The translations under genes were made by a program, and so were the position numbers. Below are positions 7,367 through 15,532 of a stretch of 64,000 nucleotides of DNA, piece by piece. Location: positions 1 to 64,000 of the IMG/VR virus record IMGVR_UViG_3300046543_000386. The stretch is one strand, 5' to 3'. Source of the stretch: a virus. Every line of letters begins with the position of its first letter. Position 1 is the first letter of the stretch. The notes under the pieces are model-generated. The model saw nothing but the letters and a program-made list of their open reading frames with translations, was not told where the DNA came from and searched no databases.

Positions 7367-7608
7367 TGGCCGGGCGCCTCAAAGGGGACCACCCGATGAC
7401 CTCGGCGGAACGCCAGCGGGAATATCGCAGGCGAACCAAGAGCCGCCGCGACGAGCAACTGAAGATCCTGCTGGTCGCCCTGCGCACCATCGAGCAGGGC
7501 TACTCCACCCTACCGTCGGCCCGCGTCATCGCGGCCAACGCGCTCACCGTTTATTACGACATCCAACGTGAATACGGCATGGACCGACTGCGAGGAGTAA
7601 AAACATGA
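7366..7608 (+). CDS. small basic phage protein
   Basis: An 80-residue protein with the widespread phage motif TSAERQREYRRR near residue 12, followed by a helical region (EQLKILLVALRTIEQ; ANALTVYYDIQREYG). Proteins with this arginine-rich opening occur beside HTH and replication genes; function unknown. The start overlaps the previous stop as TGATG. Confidence 0.65.
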   Translation: MAGRLKGDHPMTSAERQREYRRRTKSRRDEQLKILLVALRTIEQGYSTLPSARVIAANALTVYYDIQREYGMDRLRGVKT

Positions 7609-7925
7609 CGGACGATACCGGGGAGTTCGACCTCTACAAAGGCCGCGCCCGGCGCGACCGGGGGATGCTCCTCGTCGCTGGGAACAACAAGGATTTCGGC
7701 TACCAGTTTCTCCACACCGTCATCGCGCTGCCGAAAGGCTGGGTCGGGCAGTGCGAGGATATCCGCAAGGACTGGCCCGGCACGCGGCCGCGCCACCCCA
7801 ATGCCTGGGGCGCCTGCTGGAACGGTGCCGTGAAGCGCGGCCTGCTGAAGCGGTTGCCGCAGATGGTCGCCATGACCGGCGTGCGGTCGCACGGCCGCAA
7901 GACCCACCTTCACGAGCGCATATGA
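7605..7925 (+). CDS. phage protein with PNAWG/G-S-H motif
   Basis: A 106-residue basic protein. The C-terminal half (about residues 62-105) has HPNAWGACWNGAVKRGLL and TGVRSHGRKTHLHER, a pattern recurrent in small phage replication-region proteins, probably winged-helix-like. It ends two bases before a convergent minus-strand gene. The precise role is unknown. Confidence 0.6.
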   Translation: MTDDTGEFDLYKGRARRDRGMLLVAGNNKDFGYQFLHTVIALPKGWVGQCEDIRKDWPGTRPRHPNAWGACWNGAVKRGLLKRLPQMVAMTGVRSHGRKTHLHERI

Positions 7926-7927
7926 CG

Positions 7928-8431
7928 CTAGAACATCACCTGCTGGCGGATCGCCCGCGCCTTGCGGATCTTGGCTGCCGACGGGCGCTTGAAGGTACGC
8001 CATTTCCGGCCCGGCGTGGTGGCCAGGGAAATGTCGCGCTGCTCGGCGGTGGGGAACATCGGCTGCTGCCGCCACGGCACCCCATGACGCGTCAGCGCCT
8101 CCTCCAGGCTGGCCACGCTCCACACCACGTCGAACGCCTCGCCATAGGCCTCGATCACCGGGATCATGGCACGCTGCGTGTCGCTCAGTTTGCCCAGCGC
8201 CGACACCCGGCTCTTGGCCACCTTCAGTTCAAGGTGCAGGCGGCGCCTCGGGCCGACCATCCAGATCTCGATGTCGCTCAGGCCCGGCTTGCACCCCATC
8301 GCCTTCTTCTTCTCGCCCTCGCTCGCCCTGGACGTGGCGAGGTCGCGCGCGGTCCAGAAGATGTTGGGCGACAGGATATGCTTCAGATGAGTGGCGCAGG
8401 CGATCTGCAACCGATGCTCAGGCTGCTCCAT
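7928..8431 (-). CDS. VRR-NUC family nuclease
   Basis: A 167-residue protein of the PD-(D/E)XK superfamily. Visible: PGLSDIEIW (about 49-57, metal-binding Asp), LHLELKVAKSRVS (about 65-78, the E-x-K catalytic pair) and LSDTQRAMI (about 83-91), then FDVVWSVASLEEAL. This matches the VRR-NUC fold used by phage Holliday-junction resolvases and penicillinase-repressor-region nucleases. The N-terminus (EHRLQIACATHLKHI) is also typical. It lies on the minus strand inside a plus-strand operon and ends 2 bases from the convergent gene. Confidence 0.8.
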   Translation of the reverse strand: MEQPEHRLQIACATHLKHILSPNIFWTARDLATSRASEGEKKKAMGCKPGLSDIEIWMVGPRRRLHLELKVAKSRVSALGKLSDTQRAMIPVIEAYGEAFDVVWSVASLEEALTRHGVPWRQQPMFPTAEQRDISLATTPGRKWRTFKRPSAAKIRKARAIRQQVMF

Positions 8432-8484
8432 GGCTTGCCCCGTGAATCACATGGGGCAGAGGTTACCCCCTGCCCCACGCGGAG

Positions 8485-8506
8485 CCTAGCGGCTGGTAAC
8501 GCTAGG
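8485..8506. other. stem-loop at the end of the zinc-ribbon gene
   Basis: CCTAGCG, 8-base loop, CGCTAGG: a 7-bp stem overlapping the stop codon of the 8486-8692 gene. There is no T-run, so it may be an mRNA end structure or weak terminator. Confidence 0.35.
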
Positions 8507-8692
8507 TGGCGCATCCGATGTCGCGGCAAGCCATCCACGATCTGCCGCACACCGCAGGCAGAATGCGCGTATGGGCTGGCCCCTGTCGATCACGATCCCG
8601 CCCGGCCCGGTTTGCGCCTCGCGCCCCGGCGTGAAGGTGATCGCCACCGCGCCGCAGGCGCATTTGAGGTCTTGCGTTCTGTAAACATTCAT
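8486..8692 (-). CDS. small Cys-rich (zinc-ribbon-like) protein
   Basis: A 68-residue protein with CAC near residue 11 and FCLRCAADRGW near residue 44, compatible with a zinc ribbon (CxC...CxxC). ATG 8692 lies only 14 bases from the divergent ATG at 8707, so promoters for both must overlap coding sequence. Probably transcribed with the VRR-NUC nuclease. Function unknown. Confidence 0.55.
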   Translation of the reverse strand: MNVYRTQDLKCACGAVAITFTPGREAQTGPGGIVIDRGQPIRAFCLRCAADRGWLAATSDAPPSVTSR

Positions 8693-8706
8693 GCATATTT
8701 TTCTTT

Positions 8707-8997
8707 ATGAAAATTACACAAACCGGCGGTAAGGCGGCGTTGAACCCACCACCGGATTGGGCAAAGATCTTGGTGAACAATACCAACATCAAGCCCGCGA
8801 TGAAACGCATCCTGGCCGAATGTTACGGCGACAAGCTCACCTTGGGCGAGCTATCGATGCTGCCGTGGAGTGAGATTCTGTCACTGCCGGGGGCGGGAAG
8901 GGTGGCGGCGGATTCATGCGTGGCGGCGATCTCGCGCGCCATTCGTGGCGAGCGCAAGCCCATCGGTCCCACCCTGTTCGACATGGCCAGCAAATGA
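8707..8997 (+). CDS. helix-hairpin-helix DNA-binding protein
   Basis: A 96-residue protein. Residues 45-80 read LTLGELSMLPWSEILSLPG then AGRVAADSCVAAI, the LPGAG hairpin of helix-hairpin-helix domains as in RNA polymerase alpha-CTD or RuvA-like proteins. This supports non-specific DNA binding. Followed by an ATGA overlap with the nuclease gene, so it may assist it. Confidence 0.65.
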   Translation: MKITQTGGKAALNPPPDWAKILVNNTNIKPAMKRILAECYGDKLTLGELSMLPWSEILSLPGAGRVAADSCVAAISRAIRGERKPIGPTLFDMASK

Positions 8998-9746
8998 CCG
9001 GCGTGTTCGACCATTACGGCCTGGAGCATCTCAGCCCGTCATCGTGCAACCTGTTCGCCGCCGCCCCGGCGCTGTGGGTGATGGAGAAGGTACTGAAGAA
9101 AACCGGCCCGGTGGGGGCCGCCGCGCATCGCGGCAGCGCGGTCGAGGCGGGTATCCTCTACGGCCTGTCGCACCCTGGCGACCCCAAGGCGGCCGCCACG
9201 GAGGCGCTGACGCATTTCTCGGGCAAGACCGCCCTGTCAGGCGACCCTCGGCTGGACCGCGAAATGGCGGGCATCCCCGACATGGTCCGCCAGGGGCTGA
9301 TTGAGCTTGGCCCTTACGGCAAGCCCAGCGACACGCAGGGGCTGATCACCCTGCGCTTCGACGGATTGTCGGTACCGGTGATCGGCTACTACGACGCCGC
9401 CTGGAAACACCACAAGGTGCTGACCGACATAAAAACCACCCACGCCATGCCCAACAAGGTGAAAAACCCCCACGCAAGGCAGGTGGCGCTCTACTGGGCT
9501 GGCTTCAAAGGCGAACTTGATCCCAGGCTGACCTACGTGACCCCCAAGAAAGCGGCCACGTATCGGCTGGAAAACCCGCAGGAACACCTCGACGCGCTGG
9601 CCAATATCGCCAGGACCATTGAGCGCTTTCTCGGCGTCAGCAAAGACCCCCAGGAACTGATCGGCCTGCTGGTGCCTGACGTTGATTCGTTTTACTTCAA
9701 TGAACCCACCACCCGGCAAATGGCTTTCGAGGTGTGGGGACTCTAG
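8994..9746 (+). CDS. RecB/Cas4-type PD-(D/E)XK exonuclease
   Basis: A 250-residue protein. The N-terminus LSPSSCNLF is the RecB-family opener. RGSAVEAG (46-53) follows a conserved His (H45). The active-site set VIGYYDAA (D134) and LTDIKTT (D145, K147) is visible, then RQVALYWAG, the QxxxY motif. This is the layout of single-domain RecB-like nucleases used in phage recombination or DNA end processing. The start is fixed by an ATGA overlap. Together with the SSB-like protein downstream it makes an exonuclease/ssDNA-binding pair. Confidence 0.85.
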   Translation: MTGVFDHYGLEHLSPSSCNLFAAAPALWVMEKVLKKTGPVGAAAHRGSAVEAGILYGLSHPGDPKAAATEALTHFSGKTALSGDPRLDREMAGIPDMVRQGLIELGPYGKPSDTQGLITLRFDGLSVPVIGYYDAAWKHHKVLTDIKTTHAMPNKVKNPHARQVALYWAGFKGELDPRLTYVTPKKAATYRLENPQEHLDALANIARTIERFLGVSKDPQELIGLLVPDVDSFYFNEPTTRQMAFEVWGL

Positions 9747-9826
9747 TGACGCTAACCTAATACGGCATCCCGCGTTGGCGGGCAGGCAAGCGGCTGGCCA
9801 GATAGCCGCAATGATGGAGACTGAAA

Positions 9827-10510
9827 ATGGCTTTGTGGAAAGACGAGCCTCGTAGCAACGAAGCTTTCATGGATATCGTGAAGTTCGACAGCCGCAGCGG
9901 GCGCATGTCGCGCATCGACCGCGACGAGAGCGGCAACAACGTGCCGACCGAGATCACGCGCCACTTCAAGGCCGTGTTCGACATGGAGCATATCGATGTC
10001 GGATACGTTAAATTCGCCGCCGGGGTGGCGCCTGACGCGGTGTGGGCGCCGTGGAGCGAGAATATGGTGTTTCCGGAGCAGCCCAGCACCGACCACCGCC
10101 GTGGCTTCCGCATCAAGGTGAAGCTGCACAAGGATTGCGGCGGCGACGTGCGTGAGCTTTCCGGCAACGCCAAGGCGCTGGTGAACGGCCTGAACGTGCT
10201 GCACAACAAATGGCTGGAGGAGCGCCAGAACCACCCCGGCAAGGTGCCTGTCGTGGTCCTGGGCGAGCCTGCCGTGATGGTGACCCAAAACCGCCAGGGC
10301 ACCTCCACCAACTACTCCCCGACCTTCGACATCGTCGGCTGGGCCAATGTACCTGCGGAGTTCAAGGCATGGGTGCCCCAGGTCACACAGGCGCCCGTAG
10401 CGCGGCCCGCAGCGCCTCCGGTGACCGGCAGCACCCGCGTGGCGCCGCCGCCTGCACAGGCAGCCGTGCGCCAGCCTGTGATGGCTGACGACGATAACGA
10501 TTTCGGCTAA
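9827..10510 (+). CDS. SSB-like single-stranded DNA-binding protein
   Basis: A 227-residue protein. A beta-rich N-terminal domain (1-170) is followed by a flexible Pro/Ala linker (about 185-215) and an acidic tip ending DDDNDFG. The flexible linker with a terminal acidic/Phe tip is the signature of SSB proteins, which use it to recruit partners. Sequence similarity to bacterial SSB is not obvious, so it may be a phage-specific analogue. It follows the RecB-type nuclease by 80 bases, with GGAGA before the ATG. Confidence 0.6.
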   Translation: MALWKDEPRSNEAFMDIVKFDSRSGRMSRIDRDESGNNVPTEITRHFKAVFDMEHIDVGYVKFAAGVAPDAVWAPWSENMVFPEQPSTDHRRGFRIKVKLHKDCGGDVRELSGNAKALVNGLNVLHNKWLEERQNHPGKVPVVVLGEPAVMVTQNRQGTSTNYSPTFDIVGWANVPAEFKAWVPQVTQAPVARPAAPPVTGSTRVAPPPAQAAVRQPVMADDDNDFG

Positions 10511-10548
10511 GGTCGGGCCTCTCGCTTGGCCACCATGCTAACAAACTC

Positions 10549-10580
10549 GGCGGGGGAGCGATCCCCCGCCCTTTTCTTTA
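10549..10580. terminator. convergent intrinsic terminator
   Basis: GGCGGGGGA, GCGA loop, TCCCCCGCC: a perfect 9-bp stem followed on the plus strand by CTTTTCTTTA. It ends the rightward operon (last stop at 10510) and overlaps the 3' end of the leftward late region (stop at 10578). The leftward side has only a weak tail (GAGTTTGTT). Confidence 0.85.
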
Positions 10581-12437
10581 CAGCCCCGCCGCGTGCAGCC
10601 GCGCTTCCAGCGCCGCGATCTTGGCCGATTGCTCGGAGATCAGCGCCACCAGTTCCTTGGTCACCTGCGGGAACAGCGCGCTCACCAAGCCGCCCTGATC
10701 CACCCCGACACTGACCGGCTTGTCGATGTTGTTGCCGTCGAGCCTGCGTGTCGCCTGCGGCATGATCGCTTCGATCTCTTCAGCGACCACACCCATCTTG
10801 CGCTGGCCGGTGGCGATGTCGGTGTAGTCATAGCCGGTGATCGCCAGCGTCAGCGCCAGCGCGCCCGCGATTGGCACCAGATCCTTCTTGCTCTCCCTGG
10901 CCGAGTTGACGATCCACCCGCCATAGTTCCAGGCATAGGCTGCGTTGGTGAAAACATACGGCCACCCGGCAACGCCGATGACCACCCCGCCGCCGCCGGA
11001 ATACATGTGGGTGTCTTGTGCCTGCGGCATCAGAAATTCGTTGTAGCAGCGGAGATTGATTCCGACATTCACATCGGCATGGGTGCTGATTGATCCATTA
11101 TTCACGTAGATGTTGCCGCCGATGTCGAAGTTGCCATTGACCCCCAGGTGGCCGTTTATTTGCGCCCAGTCCCAGGTCTGCAAGGCCTGCGCGTACACGA
11201 CGTTAGTGACGTGGCAATCCCAACCGCAGTTGATGTTGTTGCTGGAGTTGACCGTGCCCGCCTGCAAGGTGCCATCGATGTTCATACTGCCGGTGGAATG
11301 CATGTATCCGGCGGTGACCGCGTTGGGGGTGGCGATGTTGCCCGCGATGTTGGCGCTGCCGCGAATGCCAAAGTTCGCGCCGCCGTCGAGCGACATGTTG
11401 ATACGGCCCGCGTAATCCACCCACCACCAAGATCCGGTCGATCTTTGATACTGCTGCCTCCAGCCATCAGAAGCATGGAATATGTAGTTGTAGTCGCCGC
11501 CCGTCGTTGCGTAGTAGGAAGAATTGTTGTTGTAGGAGAAAAACGCATTCTGGGTCGCCAGGGTGTTGGCGCCCTGCGCGTTGCCTGCGGCGTAGGTGTG
11601 GGTGGCGCTGAGGTTTCCCGAGACGTTCAGGTTCCCGGCGGTGTCGGCGGAAAACCGAATGCGCGGGTTGGTGGCATCGTAGACGCCCCAGGTGCCGCCC
11701 GACGTGCAATAAGGATAGACCGTTCCATAGCCGGTGCGGAAATACAGATCAACCTCGCCCAGCCCGGCGTTGCCGATGCCGATGCTGGTGTTGAACTGCA
11801 CGCCGCCCGAGATGTTCAGGCTGCCCGCACTCACGTTGCCCGCAATGGCGGCGTTGCCACCGCCAGGACCGGCCGTGAGCGACAGATAGCTGGCCGCCAG
11901 GGTGTAGGTGCAGGAGATACTGCCCAGAGATGTCAGTGACGTGCCGTCCGACGTCAGATTGCCGTTACCATAGAAAAACCCGGCGACGTTCTGCTGGATC
12001 GCGCCGTTAGGCCCAGACGGCGTCGAGGTGTTGACCGCGAGCACGATGTTGAACCCGTCCGACAGGATCTCGGTACGTGCATTGGTCGGAACGGTCACCG
12101 TGGCGCCGCCACCGGTTCCGGCATAACCGCTGGCAAAACGCAGGACGAAATTGCCGGTGGTGTAGTTGGCAACCACCCACTTGCCGCCCACCCCGGAGGG
12201 AATCACGTAGGTGATGTTGGCGGACATCGTTCCGGCAATCGCAATATAGGACGGCTGATACTGCGCCACCGACAATACGACATTGCCCGACACGCCCGTG
12301 GCGTTCAGGTTCGTGGTGCCGCCCATCACGGTGTCGAGGGTAACCCAGTTGCGGTTGACCGGTGAATCCCAGGTATCGACAAGATCGCCATGGCCGGGCG
12401 ATTCGAGGTTCTTATTGGCGCTGAATGTGCTGGCCAT
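10578..12437 (-). CDS. tail fibre with C-terminal S74 intramolecular chaperone
   Basis: A 619-residue fibre. Residues 1-500 are Gly/Asn/Thr-rich beta-structured repeats (NISGG, GNLNVSGNLSA, AGNIATPN). Residues about 512-619 match the endosialidase-type chaperone/peptidase S74 domain: SARESKKDLVPI, ITGYDYTD, RKMGVVAEEIEAIMP, then a terminal coiled coil (ELVALISEQSAKIAALEARL). Such domains drive trimerisation and cut themselves off at the conserved Ser (S512 region). The N-terminus (ANKNLESPGHGDLVDTWD) probably binds the virion. It is the last late gene. Likely receptor-binding. Confidence 0.85.
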   Translation of the reverse strand: MASTFSANKNLESPGHGDLVDTWDSPVNRNWVTLDTVMGGTTNLNATGVSGNVVLSVAQYQPSYIAIAGTMSANITYVIPSGVGGKWVVANYTTGNFVLRFASGYAGTGGGATVTVPTNARTEILSDGFNIVLAVNTSTPSGPNGAIQQNVAGFFYGNGNLTSDGTSLTSLGSISCTYTLAASYLSLTAGPGGGNAAIAGNVSAGSLNISGGVQFNTSIGIGNAGLGEVDLYFRTGYGTVYPYCTSGGTWGVYDATNPRIRFSADTAGNLNVSGNLSATHTYAAGNAQGANTLATQNAFFSYNNNSSYYATTGGDYNYIFHASDGWRQQYQRSTGSWWWVDYAGRINMSLDGGANFGIRGSANIAGNIATPNAVTAGYMHSTGSMNIDGTLQAGTVNSSNNINCGWDCHVTNVVYAQALQTWDWAQINGHLGVNGNFDIGGNIYVNNGSISTHADVNVGINLRCYNEFLMPQAQDTHMYSGGGGVVIGVAGWPYVFTNAAYAWNYGGWIVNSARESKKDLVPIAGALALTLAITGYDYTDIATGQRKMGVVAEEIEAIMPQATRRLDGNNIDKPVSVGVDQGGLVSALFPQVTKELVALISEQSAKIAALEARLHAAGL

Positions 12438-12448
12438 GTCCTGCTCCG

Positions 12449-15400
12449 TTATATCGCCCTGTTGGCCACCTCTAGCGCATGCGCCACCGCACTGTCGTGC
12501 ATCCCCAAGAGCGGCTTGGTGCTCTGGTTGACCTCGCGCCGCGCGGTGTCCGCCGCACTCATCAGGCGTTGCACGAGGTGCTCATGCGTCTTCCTGCCGA
12601 CCGCGCCACCCCCGGCGCGCTCGATCCGCCCGCCCGTGGCCGCCGCCCGCGTGGTGGGGAAGCGCCGCATATGCCCCGTCACCTTGTCGGCATACTGTTC
12701 CGCCGTTTGCCCCCCGTTCATCGCCAGGGCGTTCGCGTCCATCTGCCCGGCCGGGTTCCCCGAGTACCAGTAGCGGAAGAACGCCCGCAGATCATTGTTG
12801 TGGTGCGCCAGGAAGTCGGCCTTGTCGCGCTGGAAGATCTCGTCCTGCACCGCCGGGGGGGCGTGCCGTGCCAGCTTGTATTGCTGGCCGATGCCGTATT
12901 TCTGGGTCAGCCGCGCCCAGGTGCCGGGCATGATCTGATAGGCGCCGCTGGCGCCCCGGCCGGAATCATTGCCCGCTTTGTAAGGGTCGCGTCCATGGGC
13001 TGCCTCGCCGCCGGTTTCCTGCTGCTTGACCGCATATGCAACCGGGTCCTTGTCGGCGCTCACATGCTTTGTGCCCTGGTCCTTCTGCGCGTAGGCGCCC
13101 ACCGCGTTGCCCATCATGTTCATCTGCGCCAGACCGCGTCGGTAGGTGACCGGCGCGTTGAGCGTGCCCCTGGTGGCCAGCCCCACGGCGCGCCTGATCG
13201 CCCCAGGCGCCGCTTTTGGCTCGCGCATCGTGCGCATTATCTTGCTATGGGCATGCTTCGTCAGGCCGTATTCCACCAAGCCTTCCAACAGCGCCCCGGA
13301 AGCTGCGCCCACAAGGCCGGGCGCCACCATATGCCCCAGGATGCCGCCGATGATCTTGCGCTGCATCGGCCCGACCATGGACCCCAGGATCGTCGGCTTG
13401 GTCGCGCCCTTGATAGGCTTCTTGGCCAGCGCCTCCTGAAATCCCCGGGACGCGGTGATCAGGCGCAGCCGCGATATCTCCTCGGGCGTGAACACCTTCG
13501 ACGCCAGCCCGGTGGGTCCCATGTGCTGCTTCAGGGCCTGCTCTGGCAGCGCCGCGAGGCTGTGCTTGATGTTGGTGTTCAGGGCCTGCATACGCCCCGC
13601 CACGCCCGCTTGATCGCCCCCCTGCAATGCCGTCTTCAGCTTGTCGTAAAGCGCCGGTCCCTTGGTGGCGTCCAGCAACTGCTTATTCATCCCCTTGCCG
13701 GTCGCCTTGTAGATCGTGTCATCGGCTGATGGCGCGCGCAGCTTGGTGCCGGTGGGGGTCTGCGCCTTGAATAGCTGGCCGGTATGGGTGCCAACCTGAA
13801 CGCCCTGCGTGGTGGCGGTGGCGCTGGAGGGCAGGAAGGTGTTCATGTGCGCCTTGTTCGCGGCGCGGGCGTCCGCCATCGTCTGCACCAGACCGGCGGC
13901 TTCAGCGGGGTTCGCCACCGCGCCCGTGCGATCCAGCAGCATTCTTGGCTGGCTGGCGGCGTGCTCCACCGTCTCGTCAAACCCGTCGATTACCGCCCGC
14001 AGCCCGGCCCGGTCGGAGCCATCGGCCTTGTGGAACAGATCGTTCAGTTGCTGGCGCACCCGCTCGGTCACCCGCAGCGGCACGTTCCCGGCAGCCGTAG
14101 CCCCGGCACGCATTTCCCTGGCGATGGTGTCGATGCCCGCCATGGTTTGCGGATAGGCGCCGCTGCTAAGGGCCATGTAGGGGTCCCTCGCGCCTGCGGT
14201 CAGGAAGTTGCCCGCCACCAGCTTGTCTTCGATTTTCGGAAGGATGGTGGCGCCGGGGAAATGCACCTGCAACGCGTTGGCGTCCAGGCTGTGATCCATA
14301 GCCGACACCAGCCCGTATTTGGCCTGCACCGCATTGTGGCTTTGCGTCGCCGCCTCATCCAAGGCACGGCCCAGCACGGTATGATCGGGTGTCGCGCCCC
14401 CGGCGATGTCTTGCACCCCCTGGCTGAACAGCTTCTCGTTGTTATCGGTGACGCGCTGGAGTTCAGGATGCATGGTCGGATCGTCTAGCTTGCCCTTGAT
14501 GATGGGCACCGCAGGCGCCACGCCAGGGGCCGCCGACTGCATGATGACGGCGCGCGCGGCTTCCGGAGAGGCCTTGCCCTCGCGTGCGAAGATCGCCGCA
14601 GCGGCGGCATGGTCCGTGATGTCGGCGGCCGTCACCGTGCCATTGGACGCGGTGCGCAAGGCGCCATCGGCGGCCGCCGTCAATTGGCCGCCAGGGGTCA
14701 GGAACCGCCCTGGGTTGCCAGCGGTGACCATCTTGGCCCCGGCTCCCGCCGCGCCCAGCACCGCCTTGCCCGCCACCACCGCCGGGTTCAAGGGGTCTAC
14801 CGCACGCCCTACCGTGCCCACCACCTTGGCCGCACGGGCGAGGCCGGGGATCTTCCCGGCAATTGACTCGCCGCCCGTGAGCAGCACCGACGCGTCCATG
14901 GCGATCTCGCCAGGGTTGTTGGCGAACGCCGTGAAGAAATGGTTCAGATCGGTACCATACGTGTCCTTCTTTTGTTCCCAGTAAGCCTGCACCGGCTTCA
15001 TCGCTTCCTTCTGTTCCGGCGTAAGCTCCTTGCCTTGCGCCTGATCGATCATCGCGTTGATGCCGGTGCCGAAATTCCACACCCCCTTGGCCGTATCTAT
15101 GGGGTGTGCCACCGCGCCGACCACGCCCTTGGTTTGCGTCCAGATGCTCGGGATCAGGTTGACGGCGAACGCCTTCATCTTGTCGATGTTGCTGGAATCA
15201 TCCGTCACCGGCATCATCGGCTTGTATTCCGGCTCGGTCTGCGGTGACGGCTTCTCGGGCGTCGGTTTCTCTGCGGGCGGCGCGGTCGATACCGGGGTGG
15301 GCGCCGGGGCGGGCTTCCCCAGACCGGCCGGGGCGGCCGGGCGCGCGCTGGGGATCAGCCCGGCTTCCTCAAACGGATCCCGTTCAGCAGGCGCCCCCTG

Positions 15401-15529
15401 TGACGTGGGCGCGACAGGCGCCGCCTGTGCAGGTGCAGGCGCGGGCGCGGGGGCAGGTGCCGCCGACTGATCCGGCGCGGGCGGCCCCGGCGAAACCAGC
15501 CCGGCATCTTCGAAGGGATCACCTGCCAT
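12449..15529 (-). CDS. virion ejection protein with lytic transglycosylase domain
   Basis: A 1026-residue protein. The N-terminus has two DPFE(D/E)AGL boxes separated by Ala/Pro linkers (1-60), a form common in phage internal virion proteins. The centre is long and helical (100-800). Residues 833-955 form a lysozyme-like SLT domain: KQQETGG with catalytic Glu at about 838, SGRGASGAYQIMPGTWA, and YWYSGNP. The tail has RIERAGGGAVGRK. By analogy with T7 gp16, it is likely ejected with the DNA and cuts peptidoglycan locally. Packed next to the giant virion protein. Confidence 0.85.
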   Translation of the reverse strand: MAGDPFEDAGLVSPGPPAPDQSAAPAPAPAPAPAQAAPVAPTSQGAPAERDPFEEAGLIPSARPAAPAGLGKPAPAPTPVSTAPPAEKPTPEKPSPQTEPEYKPMMPVTDDSSNIDKMKAFAVNLIPSIWTQTKGVVGAVAHPIDTAKGVWNFGTGINAMIDQAQGKELTPEQKEAMKPVQAYWEQKKDTYGTDLNHFFTAFANNPGEIAMDASVLLTGGESIAGKIPGLARAAKVVGTVGRAVDPLNPAVVAGKAVLGAAGAGAKMVTAGNPGRFLTPGGQLTAAADGALRTASNGTVTAADITDHAAAAAIFAREGKASPEAARAVIMQSAAPGVAPAVPIIKGKLDDPTMHPELQRVTDNNEKLFSQGVQDIAGGATPDHTVLGRALDEAATQSHNAVQAKYGLVSAMDHSLDANALQVHFPGATILPKIEDKLVAGNFLTAGARDPYMALSSGAYPQTMAGIDTIAREMRAGATAAGNVPLRVTERVRQQLNDLFHKADGSDRAGLRAVIDGFDETVEHAASQPRMLLDRTGAVANPAEAAGLVQTMADARAANKAHMNTFLPSSATATTQGVQVGTHTGQLFKAQTPTGTKLRAPSADDTIYKATGKGMNKQLLDATKGPALYDKLKTALQGGDQAGVAGRMQALNTNIKHSLAALPEQALKQHMGPTGLASKVFTPEEISRLRLITASRGFQEALAKKPIKGATKPTILGSMVGPMQRKIIGGILGHMVAPGLVGAASGALLEGLVEYGLTKHAHSKIMRTMREPKAAPGAIRRAVGLATRGTLNAPVTYRRGLAQMNMMGNAVGAYAQKDQGTKHVSADKDPVAYAVKQQETGGEAAHGRDPYKAGNDSGRGASGAYQIMPGTWARLTQKYGIGQQYKLARHAPPAVQDEIFQRDKADFLAHHNNDLRAFFRYWYSGNPAGQMDANALAMNGGQTAEQYADKVTGHMRRFPTTRAAATGGRIERAGGGAVGRKTHEHLVQRLMSAADTARREVNQSTKPLLGMHDSAVAHALEVANRAI

Positions 15530-15532
15530 CGA

